Source: an uncultured Pseudomonadota bacterium (GTDB lineage Bacteria; Pseudomonadota; Gammaproteobacteria; Burkholderiales; Eutrophovitaceae). From it: a stretch of 25,053 nucleotides of DNA. The number at the start of each line of letters is the position of its first letter. The stretch's first letter is position 1. The stretch is from the NCBI GenBank assembly GCA_937983055.1, contig CALJLA010000289.1, positions 1 through 25,053 on the forward strand, in the 5' to 3' direction. The notes below the pieces were generated by a model. It had not been told where the DNA came from and did no database searches. It saw nothing but the letters and a program-made list of their open reading frames with translations. This document shows, in pieces, positions 8,155 to 16,089 of the stretch. Made by a program: the position numbers and the translations under genes.

Positions 8155-8472
8155 CATTTGAGCCACGGGGACATGTGCTGCGACGACACGGCGCCCGTGG
8201 CGGCCCTCGCGGACCTGCAGTTCGTTGTCCTTGGCAAAAGACATCAAGAAGGAGAACGCGATGGGGTCGACGCTTTCCAGCCTGCGGTCAATCACGACGC
8301 ACTTTGTGCCCTCGGACACGATGGGCTTGAGAAACGGCGAATAAACGATGCGCTGGTCGTCGCCGAACGCGCAGAGACAGCCGCACAGCCGCTCCGCCCA
8401 ATCGCTCGGGCGGAAGGTACGCCCGGATTCAGTAATTCCGACGATGACAAGTTCTTCGATCTGAGCGGACAT
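8137..8472 (-). CDS. DUF3579 family protein
   Basis: The product (111 residues from the ATG at 8472) carries the signature of the uncharacterised DUF3579 family: ITESGRTFRPSDWAERLCG near the N-terminus, then IVYSPFLKPI, KCVVIDRRLE, and DPIAFSFLMSFAKDNELQV. It is small, soluble and without a signal peptide; its biochemical role is unknown. In betaproteobacteria this family is often next to rpsT and arg genes, as here. The open frame extends to an ATG at 8526, but 8472 is preferred: GGAG lies 9 bases upstream, the conserved domain starts there, and a promoter occupies 8498-8526. Its TGA stop lies within the loop of the convergent rpsT terminator. Confidence 0.88.
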   Translation of the reverse strand: MSAQIEELVIVGITESGRTFRPSDWAERLCGCLCAFGDDQRIVYSPFLKPIVSEGTKCVVIDRRLESVDPIAFSFLMSFAKDNELQVREGRHGRRVVAAHVPVAQMKSPQI

Positions 8473-8497
8473 GGCGGATACTCCGTATGTGGCGCCA

Positions 8498-8526
8498 ATA
8501 ATAGGGTCTTTTTTGCGGTGCAGCAA
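8498..8526 (-). promoter_or_regulatory. promoter of the DUF3579 gene
   Basis: On the minus strand TTGCTG (8526-8521) and TATTAT (8503-8498) are 17 bases apart. Transcription would start near 8491, giving a leader of about 20 bases that contains the GGAG ribosome binding site for the ATG at 8472. Confidence 0.45.
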
Positions 8527-8590
8527 GCCGCCGCGCCCCTCTTCCTCTTAGCTTCTTTCAGTCAATGACTTAGGGAAACCCGAAACGCGC

Positions 8591-10570
8591 ATGGGCAAAC
8601 CTGTCAGCAAGATTCTGGTCGTCAATGACGAAACACTGGTCCTGAAGGAGTTCGTGAAGGGCCTGAACGCGGCGGCAAAGAGCCTCGACAATCCGATGGG
8701 CATCACTTTCCTGGGGGTTACGACCGCCCGGGAGGCGCTGTCGGCCATCGAAACCGACGGGGACATCCAAGGCGTGATCGTTGACGACACCCTATACACG
8801 CTGAAGAGCGACTCGAACGGCAACAGCCGCGTCCTGCAAATGTCGGCGCTGGAACTGGTTCAAAAGATCACGCGCTTCCGCCCGGAACTGGATATTTATG
8901 TCCTGATCGCGAAAGATCAGGAGGATGAAGTCGTCGATGCGCTTTTTTCGGAAGCGGTTGACGGCTATTTTTACCGCGGGGAACGCGACTACCGGGGGAT
9001 GTACCGGATTCTCAACGCCCAGTTGCAGGAGAAGACGGATACGCCCTTCTTCGACGCGTTGAAGTCTTACGTGCTGATGGCCAAGGACGCGTGGCACACC
9101 CCAGGCCATTCGTCCGGTGACAGCATGCGGGACAGCCCCTGGGTCTCGGATTTTTACGAGTTCATGGGCGAGCATGTTTTCGACGCCGACCTGTCAGTGT
9201 CTGTGCCGATGCTGGATTCATTGATGGAACCCACGGGCGTCATTGCAGAAGCTCAGAAACTCGCGGCCAAGGCATTCGGTGCCCGCCGGACTTTCTTCGC
9301 CACCAATGGCACATCAACCGGCAACAAGGTCATTTTCCAGACGCTGCTTGCCCCAGGCGAGAAACTGCTGCTCGATCGCAACTGTCACAAGTCGGTTCAC
9401 CACGGCGTGGTCCTGTCAGGCGCTTATCCGATCTACCTGGATTCGTCGCTGAATACCAAGTACGGAATCTTCGGGCCCGTGCCAAAAGCGACCATCCTGA
9501 AGGCCATTGACGCGCATCCCGACGCAGAAGCGCTGATTCTGACTTCGTGCACTTACGACGGGCTGCGCTACGACCTGAAGCCCATTATCGAGGCAGCGCA
9601 CGCCAGGCACATCAAGGTCATCATCGACGAGGCCTGGTATGGCTTCGCGCGATTCCATCCCTTCTTTCGGCCGACGGCGATCGAGTCGGGCGCGGACTAC
9701 GCCACGCAGTCGACGCACAAGGTTCTGTCGGCCTTCTCGCAGGCGTCGATGATTCACGTCAACGACCCGGATTTCAACGAGCACATCTTTCGCGAAAACT
9801 TCAACATGCATACGTCCACCAGCCCGCAGTACAGCATGATTGCGAGCCTGGACGTAGCTCGAAAACAAGCGGTAATGGAAGGCTACAAGCTCCTGAATCG
9901 CACGCTGGAGCTGGCCCAGGAACTTCGGTCCCAGATCAATTCGACCGGGGTATTCAGGGTTCTGGAGCTCGACGACCTGGTTCCGGAATCGGTAAAGGAT
10001 GACAACATCCGCCTGGATCCGACCAAAGTCACGGTCGACATCTCGACCTGCGGCTTTACCGTCGAGGAGCTTCAAAAGGAGCTGTTCGAGCGCTTCAACA
10101 TTCAGGTCGAGAAGTCGACCTTCAATACTCTGTCGCTGCTGCTCACGATCGGCACGACCCGCTCCAAGGTCTCGCGCCTCTACGATGCGCTGATGCGCAT
10201 TTCGCGGGAGGCCCGGGCTCAGCGACGGCTCTACCGCTCGCCCGACATCCCTGGCTTCACGCGACTTCATTTCCTGCCACGGGACGCCTTTTACTGCGGC
10301 GGAGAACTCGCTCCCCTGCTGGATGAGCAGGAAAAGCTCAATCTGCAGTTGCAGGGTCGCGTCGCGGCAGACCAGGTGGTGCCCTATCCCCCGGGCATTC
10401 CGGTCCTGGTGCCGGGGCAACTGATCACGGAGGAAATCATTTACTATCTGGTCGGACTGCTGCGCAGTCAGAAGCGCGTGGAGATGCACGGCATCGTCTA
10501 CGATGGCTACGTACCTTGCCTGCGCGTACTGACAGCCGCCGAAGAGAAGAAACTCAGGCGCATAGAATGA
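8591..10570 (+). CDS. PLP-dependent Orn/Lys/Arg-type amino acid decarboxylase, substrate unassigned
   Basis: This is a fold-type I decarboxylase of the bacterial basic amino acid family (AdiA/CadA/SpeF/LdcA). The first ~145 residues form the response-regulator-like wing domain (KILVVNDE, GVIVDDTLY). The PLP domain follows: HTPGHSSGDS (169-178), NGTSTGNK (239-246, phosphate binding), NCHKSVHHG (264-272), DEAWYGFARFHP (346-357, Asp346 facing the PLP nitrogen) and STHKVLS with the Schiff-base lysine at Lys377. At 659 residues it is shorter than E. coli CadA (715) and AdiA (755); the difference is mostly in the C-terminal part. Its place ahead of argD suggests arginine, ornithine or lysine, but the sequence alone cannot decide. 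The ribosome binding site is weak (AGGGA, about 13 bases away). Confidence 0.9.
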   Translation: MGKPVSKILVVNDETLVLKEFVKGLNAAAKSLDNPMGITFLGVTTAREALSAIETDGDIQGVIVDDTLYTLKSDSNGNSRVLQMSALELVQKITRFRPELDIYVLIAKDQEDEVVDALFSEAVDGYFYRGERDYRGMYRILNAQLQEKTDTPFFDALKSYVLMAKDAWHTPGHSSGDSMRDSPWVSDFYEFMGEHVFDADLSVSVPMLDSLMEPTGVIAEAQKLAAKAFGARRTFFATNGTSTGNKVIFQTLLAPGEKLLLDRNCHKSVHHGVVLSGAYPIYLDSSLNTKYGIFGPVPKATILKAIDAHPDAEALILTSCTYDGLRYDLKPIIEAAHARHIKVIIDEAWYGFARFHPFFRPTAIESGADYATQSTHKVLSAFSQASMIHVNDPDFNEHIFRENFNMHTSTSPQYSMIASLDVARKQAVMEGYKLLNRTLELAQELRSQINSTGVFRVLELDDLVPESVKDDNIRLDPTKVTVDISTCGFTVEELQKELFERFNIQVEKSTFNTLSLLLTIGTTRSKVSRLYDALMRISREARAQRRLYRSPDIPGFTRLHFLPRDAFYCGGELAPLLDEQEKLNLQLQGRVAADQVVPYPPGIPVLVPGQLITEEIIYYLVGLLRSQKRVEMHGIVYDGYVPCLRVLTAAEEKKLRRIE

Positions 10571-10587
10571 CCGTCCGGCCAGCGCTC

Positions 10588-10615
10588 TTGCACGGTCGGC
10601 ACGATTGGGCAGAAT
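10588..10615 (+). promoter_or_regulatory. possible argD promoter
   Basis: TTGCAC (10588-10593) and CAGAAT (10610-10615) are 16 bases apart, a moderate sigma-70 match between the decarboxylase stop and argD. If real, the argD leader would be about 87 bases and would contain the hairpin at 10653-10677. Confidence 0.35.
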
Positions 10616-10652
10616 AGCGGCAGGTCAGCAAGCGGTCCCAGTACAGTTTTCC

Positions 10653-10685
10653 GCACGGCGGCGCAAGGCCGCCGTGCGCATTTTG
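10653..10685 (+). terminator. G+C-rich hairpin before argD: decarboxylase terminator or leader attenuator
   Basis: A perfect 10-base-pair stem, GCACGGCGGC/GCCGCCGTGC, with a 5-base loop is followed by GCATTTTGCG. It ends about 30 bases before the argD ATG and lies 83 bases after the decarboxylase stop. The T-tract is short and offset by three bases, so termination may be partial. It separates the decarboxylase unit from argD, or forms part of the argD leader if the upstream promoter is used. Confidence 0.55.
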
Positions 10686-10708
10686 CGAACAGTGTTTCCG
10701 AGGTACAG

Positions 10709-11899
10709 ATGCAACACCTGATGACTACTTACGGACGCCAGCCGGTCGCATTCGTGCGAGGCCAGGGTGCCTGGCTTTGGGATGTCGAAGGCAAGCGCTA
10801 TCTGGATGCACTCTGCGGCATTGCCGTATCGGGGCTGGGCCATGCGCATCCGGCAATCACAACGGCCATCTGCGAGCAGGCGGGCCGACTGATCCACGCT
10901 TCGAACCTCTATCGGATCCCCGAGCAGGAGCGGCTCGCGGCAAAACTCTGTGCCATAAGTGACATGGACAGCGCCTTCTTCTGCAACTCCGGATGCGAGG
11001 CCAACGAGGCGGCCATCAAGCTCGCGCGGCTGTATGGCCATCAAAGAGGCGTGGAATCTCCCGTCGTGGTCGTGATGGAGAAGGCATTTCATGGCCGCAC
11101 TATTGCAACCCTTTCCGCAACCGGAAGCCGTAAGGTACAGGCCGGATTCGAACCGCTTCTGACCGGGTTTGCCCGGGTACCCTATGCCGACATCGGCGCG
11201 CTGGAGCAGGTGGCCGCAAACAACGCCAGTGTGGTTGCCGTGCTGGTTGAACCCATTCAGGGCGAAGGCGGCGTGAACATCCCTGGTATCGACTATCTGG
11301 TGGCGTTACGCGAATTGTGCGACCGCAAAGGCTGGCTGCTGATAATGGACGAGGTGCAGAGCGGCATGGCTCGCACCGGGAAATGGCTTGCCCACCACCT
11401 GGCCGGTATTCGCGCCGACGTCGTGACCCTGGCGAAAGGCCTCGGCAACGGCTTTCCAATCGGAGCATGCCTTGCGCGTGGCCCGGCCGCCGCGACATTC
11501 AAGCCGGGCAGTCATGGGTCTACATTCGGAGGCAATCCACTCGCCTGCGCCGCCGCCCTTGCGACTCTCACGGCCATTGAGGACCAGGGACTGCTGCAGC
11601 GCGCGGACACACTGGGCAGGATCATCGTTGACGGCCTGCGCCAGCGCCTTTCGGGCATTGCAGGTGTGCGCCAGGTACGCGGTTGCGGCCTGATGATTGG
11701 AATCGAGCTGGACCGTCCATGCAGCGAGCTTGTGCAGAAAGGGCTGGAGGCCGGGCTGCTTATCAACGTGACTGCGGAAACGGTCGTGCGCCTGCTGCCG
11801 CCGCTGATTCTCAGCGATGCCGAAGCGATGCAGCTCGTTGAGGGCGTGTCGGAGCTGATTGGTGCCTTCGCCGGAGCATCGGCGCCGGTGCCCGATTGA
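10709..11899 (+). CDS. argD: acetylornithine aminotransferase
   Basis: ArgD transfers an amino group from glutamate to N-acetylglutamate 5-semialdehyde, making N-acetylornithine for arginine synthesis; the family can also act in lysine synthesis. The 396-residue class III aminotransferase has NSGCEANEAAIKLAR (93-107), FHGRT (127-131), EPIQGEGG (181-188), Asp214 in MDEVQSG, and the PLP lysine Lys243 in LAKGLGNGFPIG, followed by GSHGSTFGGNPLAC. GAGG lies 5 bases before the ATG at 10709. Its TGA stop is 5 bases from the argF ATG, so argD and argF form one operon. ArgD and ornithine aminotransferase are hard to separate by sequence; the argF and argG neighbours favour ArgD. Confidence 0.94.
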   Translation: MQHLMTTYGRQPVAFVRGQGAWLWDVEGKRYLDALCGIAVSGLGHAHPAITTAICEQAGRLIHASNLYRIPEQERLAAKLCAISDMDSAFFCNSGCEANEAAIKLARLYGHQRGVESPVVVVMEKAFHGRTIATLSATGSRKVQAGFEPLLTGFARVPYADIGALEQVAANNASVVAVLVEPIQGEGGVNIPGIDYLVALRELCDRKGWLLIMDEVQSGMARTGKWLAHHLAGIRADVVTLAKGLGNGFPIGACLARGPAAATFKPGSHGSTFGGNPLACAAALATLTAIEDQGLLQRADTLGRIIVDGLRQRLSGIAGVRQVRGCGLMIGIELDRPCSELVQKGLEAGLLINVTAETVVRLLPPLILSDAEAMQLVEGVSELIGAFAGASAPVPD

Positions 11900-11904
11900 G
11901 CAGC

Positions 11905-12822
11905 ATGCACACTGCTCGGCATTTTCTCCAGTTCAAGGATCTCTCGCTCGAAGAGTTCGAGCACGTGTTCGAGCGCACGCGCTGGATCAAGCAGCAGTAC
12001 AAATCGTACAGCCCGTACTGGCCGCTTCAGGATCGCACGCTGGTCATGATCTTCGAGAAGCAGAGCACGCGCACCCGGCTATCGTTCGAGGCGGGGATGC
12101 ATCAACTGGGCGGCACCGCGATCTACCTGAATACCCGAGATTCTCAGCTGGGTCGTGGCGAACCGGTCGAAGATGCCGCGCAAGTGATCTCGAGGATGTG
12201 CGACTTGGTGATGATCCGGACATTCGAGCAGAAGATCGTTGAACGATTTGCCGCCAATTCTCGGGTACCGGTCATCAACGGCCTCACCAACGAATACCAT
12301 CCCTGTCAGGTACTGGCAGACATATATACCTACATCGAAAAGCGCGGCTCGGTTCGCGGCCGTACCGTGGCATGGATTGGCGACTCGAACAACGTTTGCA
12401 ACACATGGCTCGAGGCGGCCGCGGTGTTTGACTTCCGTCTGCATGTCTCGACGCCGCCCGGCTATGAATTGCAAGCTGGGCATGTGGGCGCCGAAGCCGC
12501 CCGACATCTGGCGAACTTCGATGATCCTCGGGAGGCCGTGCGCGGCGCAGACGTGGTGACAACGGATGTGTGGACAAGCATGGGATTCGAGGCGGAGAAC
12601 GCCGTTCGCAAGAGCGCCTTCCGAAACTGGCAGGTCGACGCAAGCATGATGGCCTTGGCAAGGCCGGATGCGCTGTTCATGCATTGTCTGCCTGCCCATC
12701 GTGGTGAAGAAGTCGCAGCGGAAGTCATTGACGGATCGCAGAGCGTGGTCTGGGACGAGGCCGAGAACCGTCTTCATACCCAGAAGGCGCTCATGGAATT
12801 TTTGATCCTGGGCCGCGTCTGA
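11905..12822 (+). CDS. argF: ornithine carbamoyltransferase
   Basis: ArgF condenses ornithine and carbamoyl phosphate to citrulline. The product from the ATG at 11905 is 305 residues. It shows STRTR in FEKQSTRTRLSFE (carbamoyl phosphate binding), NGLTNEYHPCQVLADI, WIGDSNNVCNTW, DVWTSMG and HCLPAHRGEEV (ornithine side), which separates it from aspartate carbamoyltransferase. An in-frame TTG at 11896 overlapping the argD stop would add three residues. ATG is preferred because the family N-terminus reads xxRHFLQFxDL. No strong ribosome binding site is seen, which fits translational coupling to argD. A weak hairpin without a T-tract begins at the stop codon (12820-12850). Confidence 0.96.
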   Translation: MHTARHFLQFKDLSLEEFEHVFERTRWIKQQYKSYSPYWPLQDRTLVMIFEKQSTRTRLSFEAGMHQLGGTAIYLNTRDSQLGRGEPVEDAAQVISRMCDLVMIRTFEQKIVERFAANSRVPVINGLTNEYHPCQVLADIYTYIEKRGSVRGRTVAWIGDSNNVCNTWLEAAAVFDFRLHVSTPPGYELQAGHVGAEAARHLANFDDPREAVRGADVVTTDVWTSMGFEAENAVRKSAFRNWQVDASMMALARPDALFMHCLPAHRGEEVAAEVIDGSQSVVWDEAENRLHTQKALMEFLILGRV

Positions 12823-12983
12823 CGGAACCCGGTGCGGGCGGCACCCGTCAACCCAGCACGAACGGAATGACTGATGGGCAGGAATCAGGCCGGGGAGCGG
12901 GATGCCGGCGGATAAAGGCGGTTACAGCGCTGCGGAGCCATGCTGCCGGGCATAGGCAATCAATCAAGACAAAGGAGTCGGAG

Positions 12984-13478
12984 ATGCTAGGCAAACAAAG
13001 TGGGCTATTACTGCTGGCGATCGTGTTGTCGGTGGCGCCGGTTGCGGCGCAGAACCGAACGCCCACGGTCACCGATCAGAACGGCTGCAAGATCTATAAC
13101 CCCATGCCGCAGGAGGAAGAATCTGTGCGGTGGAGCGGAGCCTGCAGGGGCGGATTTGCCGACGGCAAGGGCGTGCTGGAGTGGTTTATCGGTGGGCGGC
13201 TGGAAGAGCGATACGACGGCGAGATGAGTCAGGGGTGGGCCGAAGGCAAGGGTATTTTTGTCTCTCGCCAGGGTATGCGTTACGAGGGTGAGTGGAAACG
13301 CAGCCAACAGCATGGTCAGGGCGTAGCTCGCAGCCCGGACGGCAGCGTATACGAAGGTGAGTGGCAGGCCGGCAAGCCGCATGGTTGGGGCACCTATACC
13401 AGCCCGAACGGAGAAACCGTGACCGGAGAATGGGAGAATGGCGAACTCAAGTCCGAGTCTAGTTCACGTCGCATCTGA
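12984..13478 (+). CDS. secreted MORN-repeat protein
   Basis: The 164-residue product starts with a Sec-type signal peptide (charged MLGKQ, a hydrophobic run to about residue 20, probable cleavage after AAQ or VAA), so it should be periplasmic or exported. The rest is about four to five MORN-like units of about 23 residues, for example RYEGEWKRSQQHGQG and VYEGEWQAGKPHGWGTY, ending in VTGEWENGEL. MORN repeats form curved beta sheets that bind lipids or proteins; the function here is unknown. GGAG lies 8 bases before the ATG at 12984; the longer frame from 12867 would place the signal peptide internally. It sits between argF and argG on the same strand with a 161-base gap, so it may be co-transcribed, although nothing ties it to arginine metabolism. 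Confidence 0.85.
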   Translation: MLGKQSGLLLLAIVLSVAPVAAQNRTPTVTDQNGCKIYNPMPQEEESVRWSGACRGGFADGKGVLEWFIGGRLEERYDGEMSQGWAEGKGIFVSRQGMRYEGEWKRSQQHGQGVARSPDGSVYEGEWQAGKPHGWGTYTSPNGETVTGEWENGELKSESSSRRI

Positions 13479-13505
13479 GCCCGTAAACAGGTAACCAGGA
13501 TCTTC

Positions 13506-14729
13506 ATGAAACAAGTCAAAAAAGTCGTTCTCGCCTACTCCGGCGGCCTCGATACCTCGGTCATCCTGAAGTGGCTTCAGGATCGCTACGGCTGCGAAGT
13601 CGTCACCTTTACCGCGGACATCGGCCAAGGGGAAGAGCTTGCCCCCGCACGGCGCAAGGCGAAGCAGATGGGCGTAAAGCAGATCTTCGTGGAGGACCTG
13701 CGAGAAGAGTTTGTTCGAGATTTCGTCTACCCGATGTTCCGGGCGAACACGCTGTACGAAGGCGAGTATCTGCTGGGCACCTCGATCGCGCGCCCGCTGA
13801 TCGCAAAGCACCTGGTGGAAATTGCCCGTAAGACTGGCGCCGACGCTATTGCGCATGGCGCGACAGGCAAGGGCAACGACCAGGTGCGCTTTGAGCTCGG
13901 CGCTTACGCGCTCATGCCGGACGTGAAGATAATAGCCCCGTGGCGTGAATGGGACCTTCTCTCCCGCGAGAAACTCCTGGCGTATGCCGAGAAGCACGGC
14001 ATCCCGGTGGATTTCAAGAAGAAGAAAGGCGGCGGCGCCCCATATTCAATGGATGCGAACCTGCTGCACATATCCTATGAAGGCGGCGTACTGGAAGATC
14101 CCGCGTACGAGCCGGAGGAGTCCATGTGGCGCATGACCGTGTCGCCGCAAAAGGCGCCCGCCCGGGCCGAGCACATCGATCTTGACTATCGCCGGGGCGA
14201 CATCGTCGCAGTTAACGGCAAGAAGATGACGCCGGCGCAGGCTCTGACCGTTTTGAACCGGATTGGCGGAAAACATGGGATCGGGCGGCTTGACCTGGTC
14301 GAGAACCGCTACGTGGGCATGAAGTCTCGCGGCTGCTATGAAACGCCGGGGGGCACGATCATGCTCAAGGCGCACCGTGCGATCGAATCGATCACGCTGG
14401 ATCGCGAAGTGGTGGCGCTCAAGGACGACCTTATGCCGCGCTACGCGCGGATGATCTACAACGGCTACTGGTTCAGCCCGGAACGGGAGCTGCTGCAGAC
14501 ACTGATCGACGAATCTCAGAAACCAGTCAATGGGCGCGTGCGCCTGAAGCTCTACAAAGGCAATCTGACGGTGATCGGCCGGGAGTCCAGGAGCAATTCC
14601 CTGTTTGACACGCGTATTGCGACCTTCGACGATGATCGCGGCGCATACAATCAGGCTGACGCAGACGGCTTCATCAAGCTCAACGCCCTGCGCATGCGAA
14701 TCGCAGCCAAGCGACGCCGCCGGGGATGA
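13506..14729 (+). CDS. argG: argininosuccinate synthase
   Basis: ArgG joins citrulline and aspartate with ATP to make argininosuccinate. The 407-residue product has the N-terminal ATP-pyrophosphatase loop AYSGGLDTS (10-18), HGATGKGNDQVRFE (citrulline and aspartate binding), DFKKKKGGGAPYSMDANLLH and the conserved ENRYVGMKSRG and YETPGGTI. An AGGA lies 6 bases before the ATG at 13506. It follows the MORN gene by 27 bases and completes the argD-argF-argG set; argH is not in the window. I see no intrinsic terminator after it, so readthrough into the downstream HslV-like gene 80 bases away is possible. Confidence 0.97.
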   Translation: MKQVKKVVLAYSGGLDTSVILKWLQDRYGCEVVTFTADIGQGEELAPARRKAKQMGVKQIFVEDLREEFVRDFVYPMFRANTLYEGEYLLGTSIARPLIAKHLVEIARKTGADAIAHGATGKGNDQVRFELGAYALMPDVKIIAPWREWDLLSREKLLAYAEKHGIPVDFKKKKGGGAPYSMDANLLHISYEGGVLEDPAYEPEESMWRMTVSPQKAPARAEHIDLDYRRGDIVAVNGKKMTPAQALTVLNRIGGKHGIGRLDLVENRYVGMKSRGCYETPGGTIMLKAHRAIESITLDREVVALKDDLMPRYARMIYNGYWFSPERELLQTLIDESQKPVNGRVRLKLYKGNLTVIGRESRSNSLFDTRIATFDDDRGAYNQADADGFIKLNALRMRIAAKRRRRG

Positions 14730-14809
14730 CTGTTCGTGCCGCGATCGGCGTAGCACCGGTCAGAAGCGAGCACGCAGAATCGGCCAGTATGCGGTACACG
14801 ACATAGACC

Positions 14810-15394
14810 ATGACCACGATAACCGTCGTCAGAAAGGGCGGAGCAGCCGCGATCGCTGCGGACACGCTGACCAAGTGGGGGTCGGCGAAGGAAAGCGCCA
14901 GCTACATCGTCAACAGCGAGAAGATTCTCAGGATCGGCGAGAACTATGTTGCGGTTACCGGCAATGCGACCTTCAAGCTGATTCTCAGGGACTATTTCCT
15001 GGGCCTCGGCGACGATGTGCCATTGGGCTCTGCGGAGGAGATCTTCAAGACCTGGAACAAGCTCCACTCGGTGCTCAAGGAACGCTATTTCCTGATGCCG
15101 GAAGAGGACAAGGAGGACGCGCTGGAGTCGTCGCGCATGGATGTGCTGATCGTCAATCCGCACGGCATTTTCGGCGTTTCAGGTCATCGCACGGTCCAGG
15201 AGTTTTCACGGTTCTACGCCTATGGCAGCGGTAGCGACTATGCTCTCGGGGCGCTTTGGGCCAGCTATGAGCGATCCGGACTGTCGGCCGGGCAGCTTGC
15301 GCGAAGAGCGATCGAAGCAGCCGCCGAATTCGATGACGGCACGGGGCTACCTGTGCAGTGCTATACGGTAAAGCTGCGAAGCCGCAAGGAGTAG
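14810..15394 (+). CDS. HslV-like Ntn-hydrolase, betaproteobacterial proteasome homologue (BPH) type
   Basis: The 194-residue product looks like a self-assembling N-terminal-threonine peptidase of the proteasome/HslV superfamily. After removal of Met1 it would begin TTITVVRKGG, closely matching the start of HslV (TTIVSVRRNG). The three catalytic positions of the superfamily can be placed: Thr2 (mature Thr1), Asp18 in AIAADTLT (mature Asp17) and Lys38 in SEKIL (the Lys33 equivalent, with a four-residue insertion before it). The AYGSGSDYALGAL stretch (137-149) matches the AIGSGGPYAQAA segment of HslV. No hslU lies beside it. HslV proper has a similar length (about 175), but its usual partner gene is absent and the insert differs, so BPH fits better. 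A YajQ gene follows after 3 bases. Databases often give such proteins vague or wrong names; I infer the family by motif comparison only. Confidence 0.8.
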   Translation: MTTITVVRKGGAAAIAADTLTKWGSAKESASYIVNSEKILRIGENYVAVTGNATFKLILRDYFLGLGDDVPLGSAEEIFKTWNKLHSVLKERYFLMPEEDKEDALESSRMDVLIVNPHGIFGVSGHRTVQEFSRFYAYGSGSDYALGALWASYERSGLSAGQLARRAIEAAAEFDDGTGLPVQCYTVKLRSRKE

Positions 15395-15397
15395 ACC

Positions 15398-15883
15398 ATG
15401 CCAAGCTTCGACATCGTATCCGAGGTCGACAAAGTCGAGGTGAAGAACGCACTCGACCAGGCGAACAAAGAGATATCCAACCGGTTTGATTTCAAGGGCT
15501 CCGACGCGCGACTGGAGCCGGGCGAGAATCAGGTTACAGCATATGCGGACGACGAGTTCAAGCTTGGGCAGGTCTACGACGTTATGGTCGCCAAGTTCGC
15601 CAAACGGGGCGTGGATGTCAGGTGCCTGCGACGCGAGAAAATCGAGAAGATCGGCGGAGACAAGGTCAAGCAGCTGATTAGCATTCGCGTCGGAATTGAC
15701 CAGGAATTGGCCAAGCGCATCGTCAGGATGCTCAAGGACAGCAAACTCAAGATCCAGGCCGCGATACAGGGCGAAGCCGTACGGGTGACCGGTGCCAAGA
15801 GGGACGAGCTTCAGGCGGCGATTGCCCTTGTCAAGAAAGGCGTCGTCGACTATCCGCTGCAGTTTGGAAACTTCCGGGACTGA
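15398..15883 (+). CDS. yajQ: YajQ-family nucleotide-binding protein
   Basis: The 161-residue protein starts MPSFDIVSEVDKVEVKNALD and contains NRFDFKGSDA, a KGVDVRCLRREK-like middle and VRVTGAKRDELQAAIALVK, ending PLQFGNFRD, all typical of YajQ (DUF520). YajQ proteins have two RRM-like folds and bind nucleotides; in Xanthomonas and Pseudomonas members bind cyclic di-GMP and affect transcription. Whether this one does cannot be read from sequence. Its ATG is 3 bases after the stop of the HslV-like gene, so the two should be on one transcript. Confidence 0.94.
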   Translation: MPSFDIVSEVDKVEVKNALDQANKEISNRFDFKGSDARLEPGENQVTAYADDEFKLGQVYDVMVAKFAKRGVDVRCLRREKIEKIGGDKVKQLISIRVGIDQELAKRIVRMLKDSKLKIQAAIQGEAVRVTGAKRDELQAAIALVKKGVVDYPLQFGNFRD

Positions 15884-16089
15884 ACTGCAACTCCGGCCAG
15901 GGAACACTGGGTCGCGGCATGCGCTCCAAACAAGTCGAGGCGGTCGATCGCGGGCCCAGCGCCGGCCCGGTACCGGGCTCTGGTCAGAAAAGCCGGCGAT
16001 GCCTTTGGGCAGGGTCGCTGCGTCTAAACTGGGCTGACGTTTTCGACTACAGATCTGTGGCCGCTGGTCGCGACAACACATCAGGTTTC

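Noticed and set aside
8591..9030. N-terminal response-regulator-like region as a two-component receiver fused to an enzyme
   Set aside because: Basic amino acid decarboxylases normally carry a CheY-like wing domain that is not phosphorylated, so this is not a novel fusion.
9416..10489. Minus-strand open frame of 357 codons opposite the decarboxylase
   Set aside because: It lies wholly within an intact decarboxylase gene and its product has no recognisable motif.
11896..11904. TTG start for argF overlapping the argD stop
   Set aside because: The ATG at 11905 matches the family N-terminus; TTG would add three residues with no better ribosome binding site.
12820..12850. Hairpin starting at the argF stop (TGACGG...CCGTCA)
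   Set aside because: Only a 6-base outer stem with an asymmetric bulge and no T-tract; too weak to call a terminator.
15919..16089. N-terminal extension of the aspartic protease gene from the ATG at 15919
   Set aside because: It would put the signal peptide 57 residues inside the protein, and the added residues look like translated intergenic sequence.
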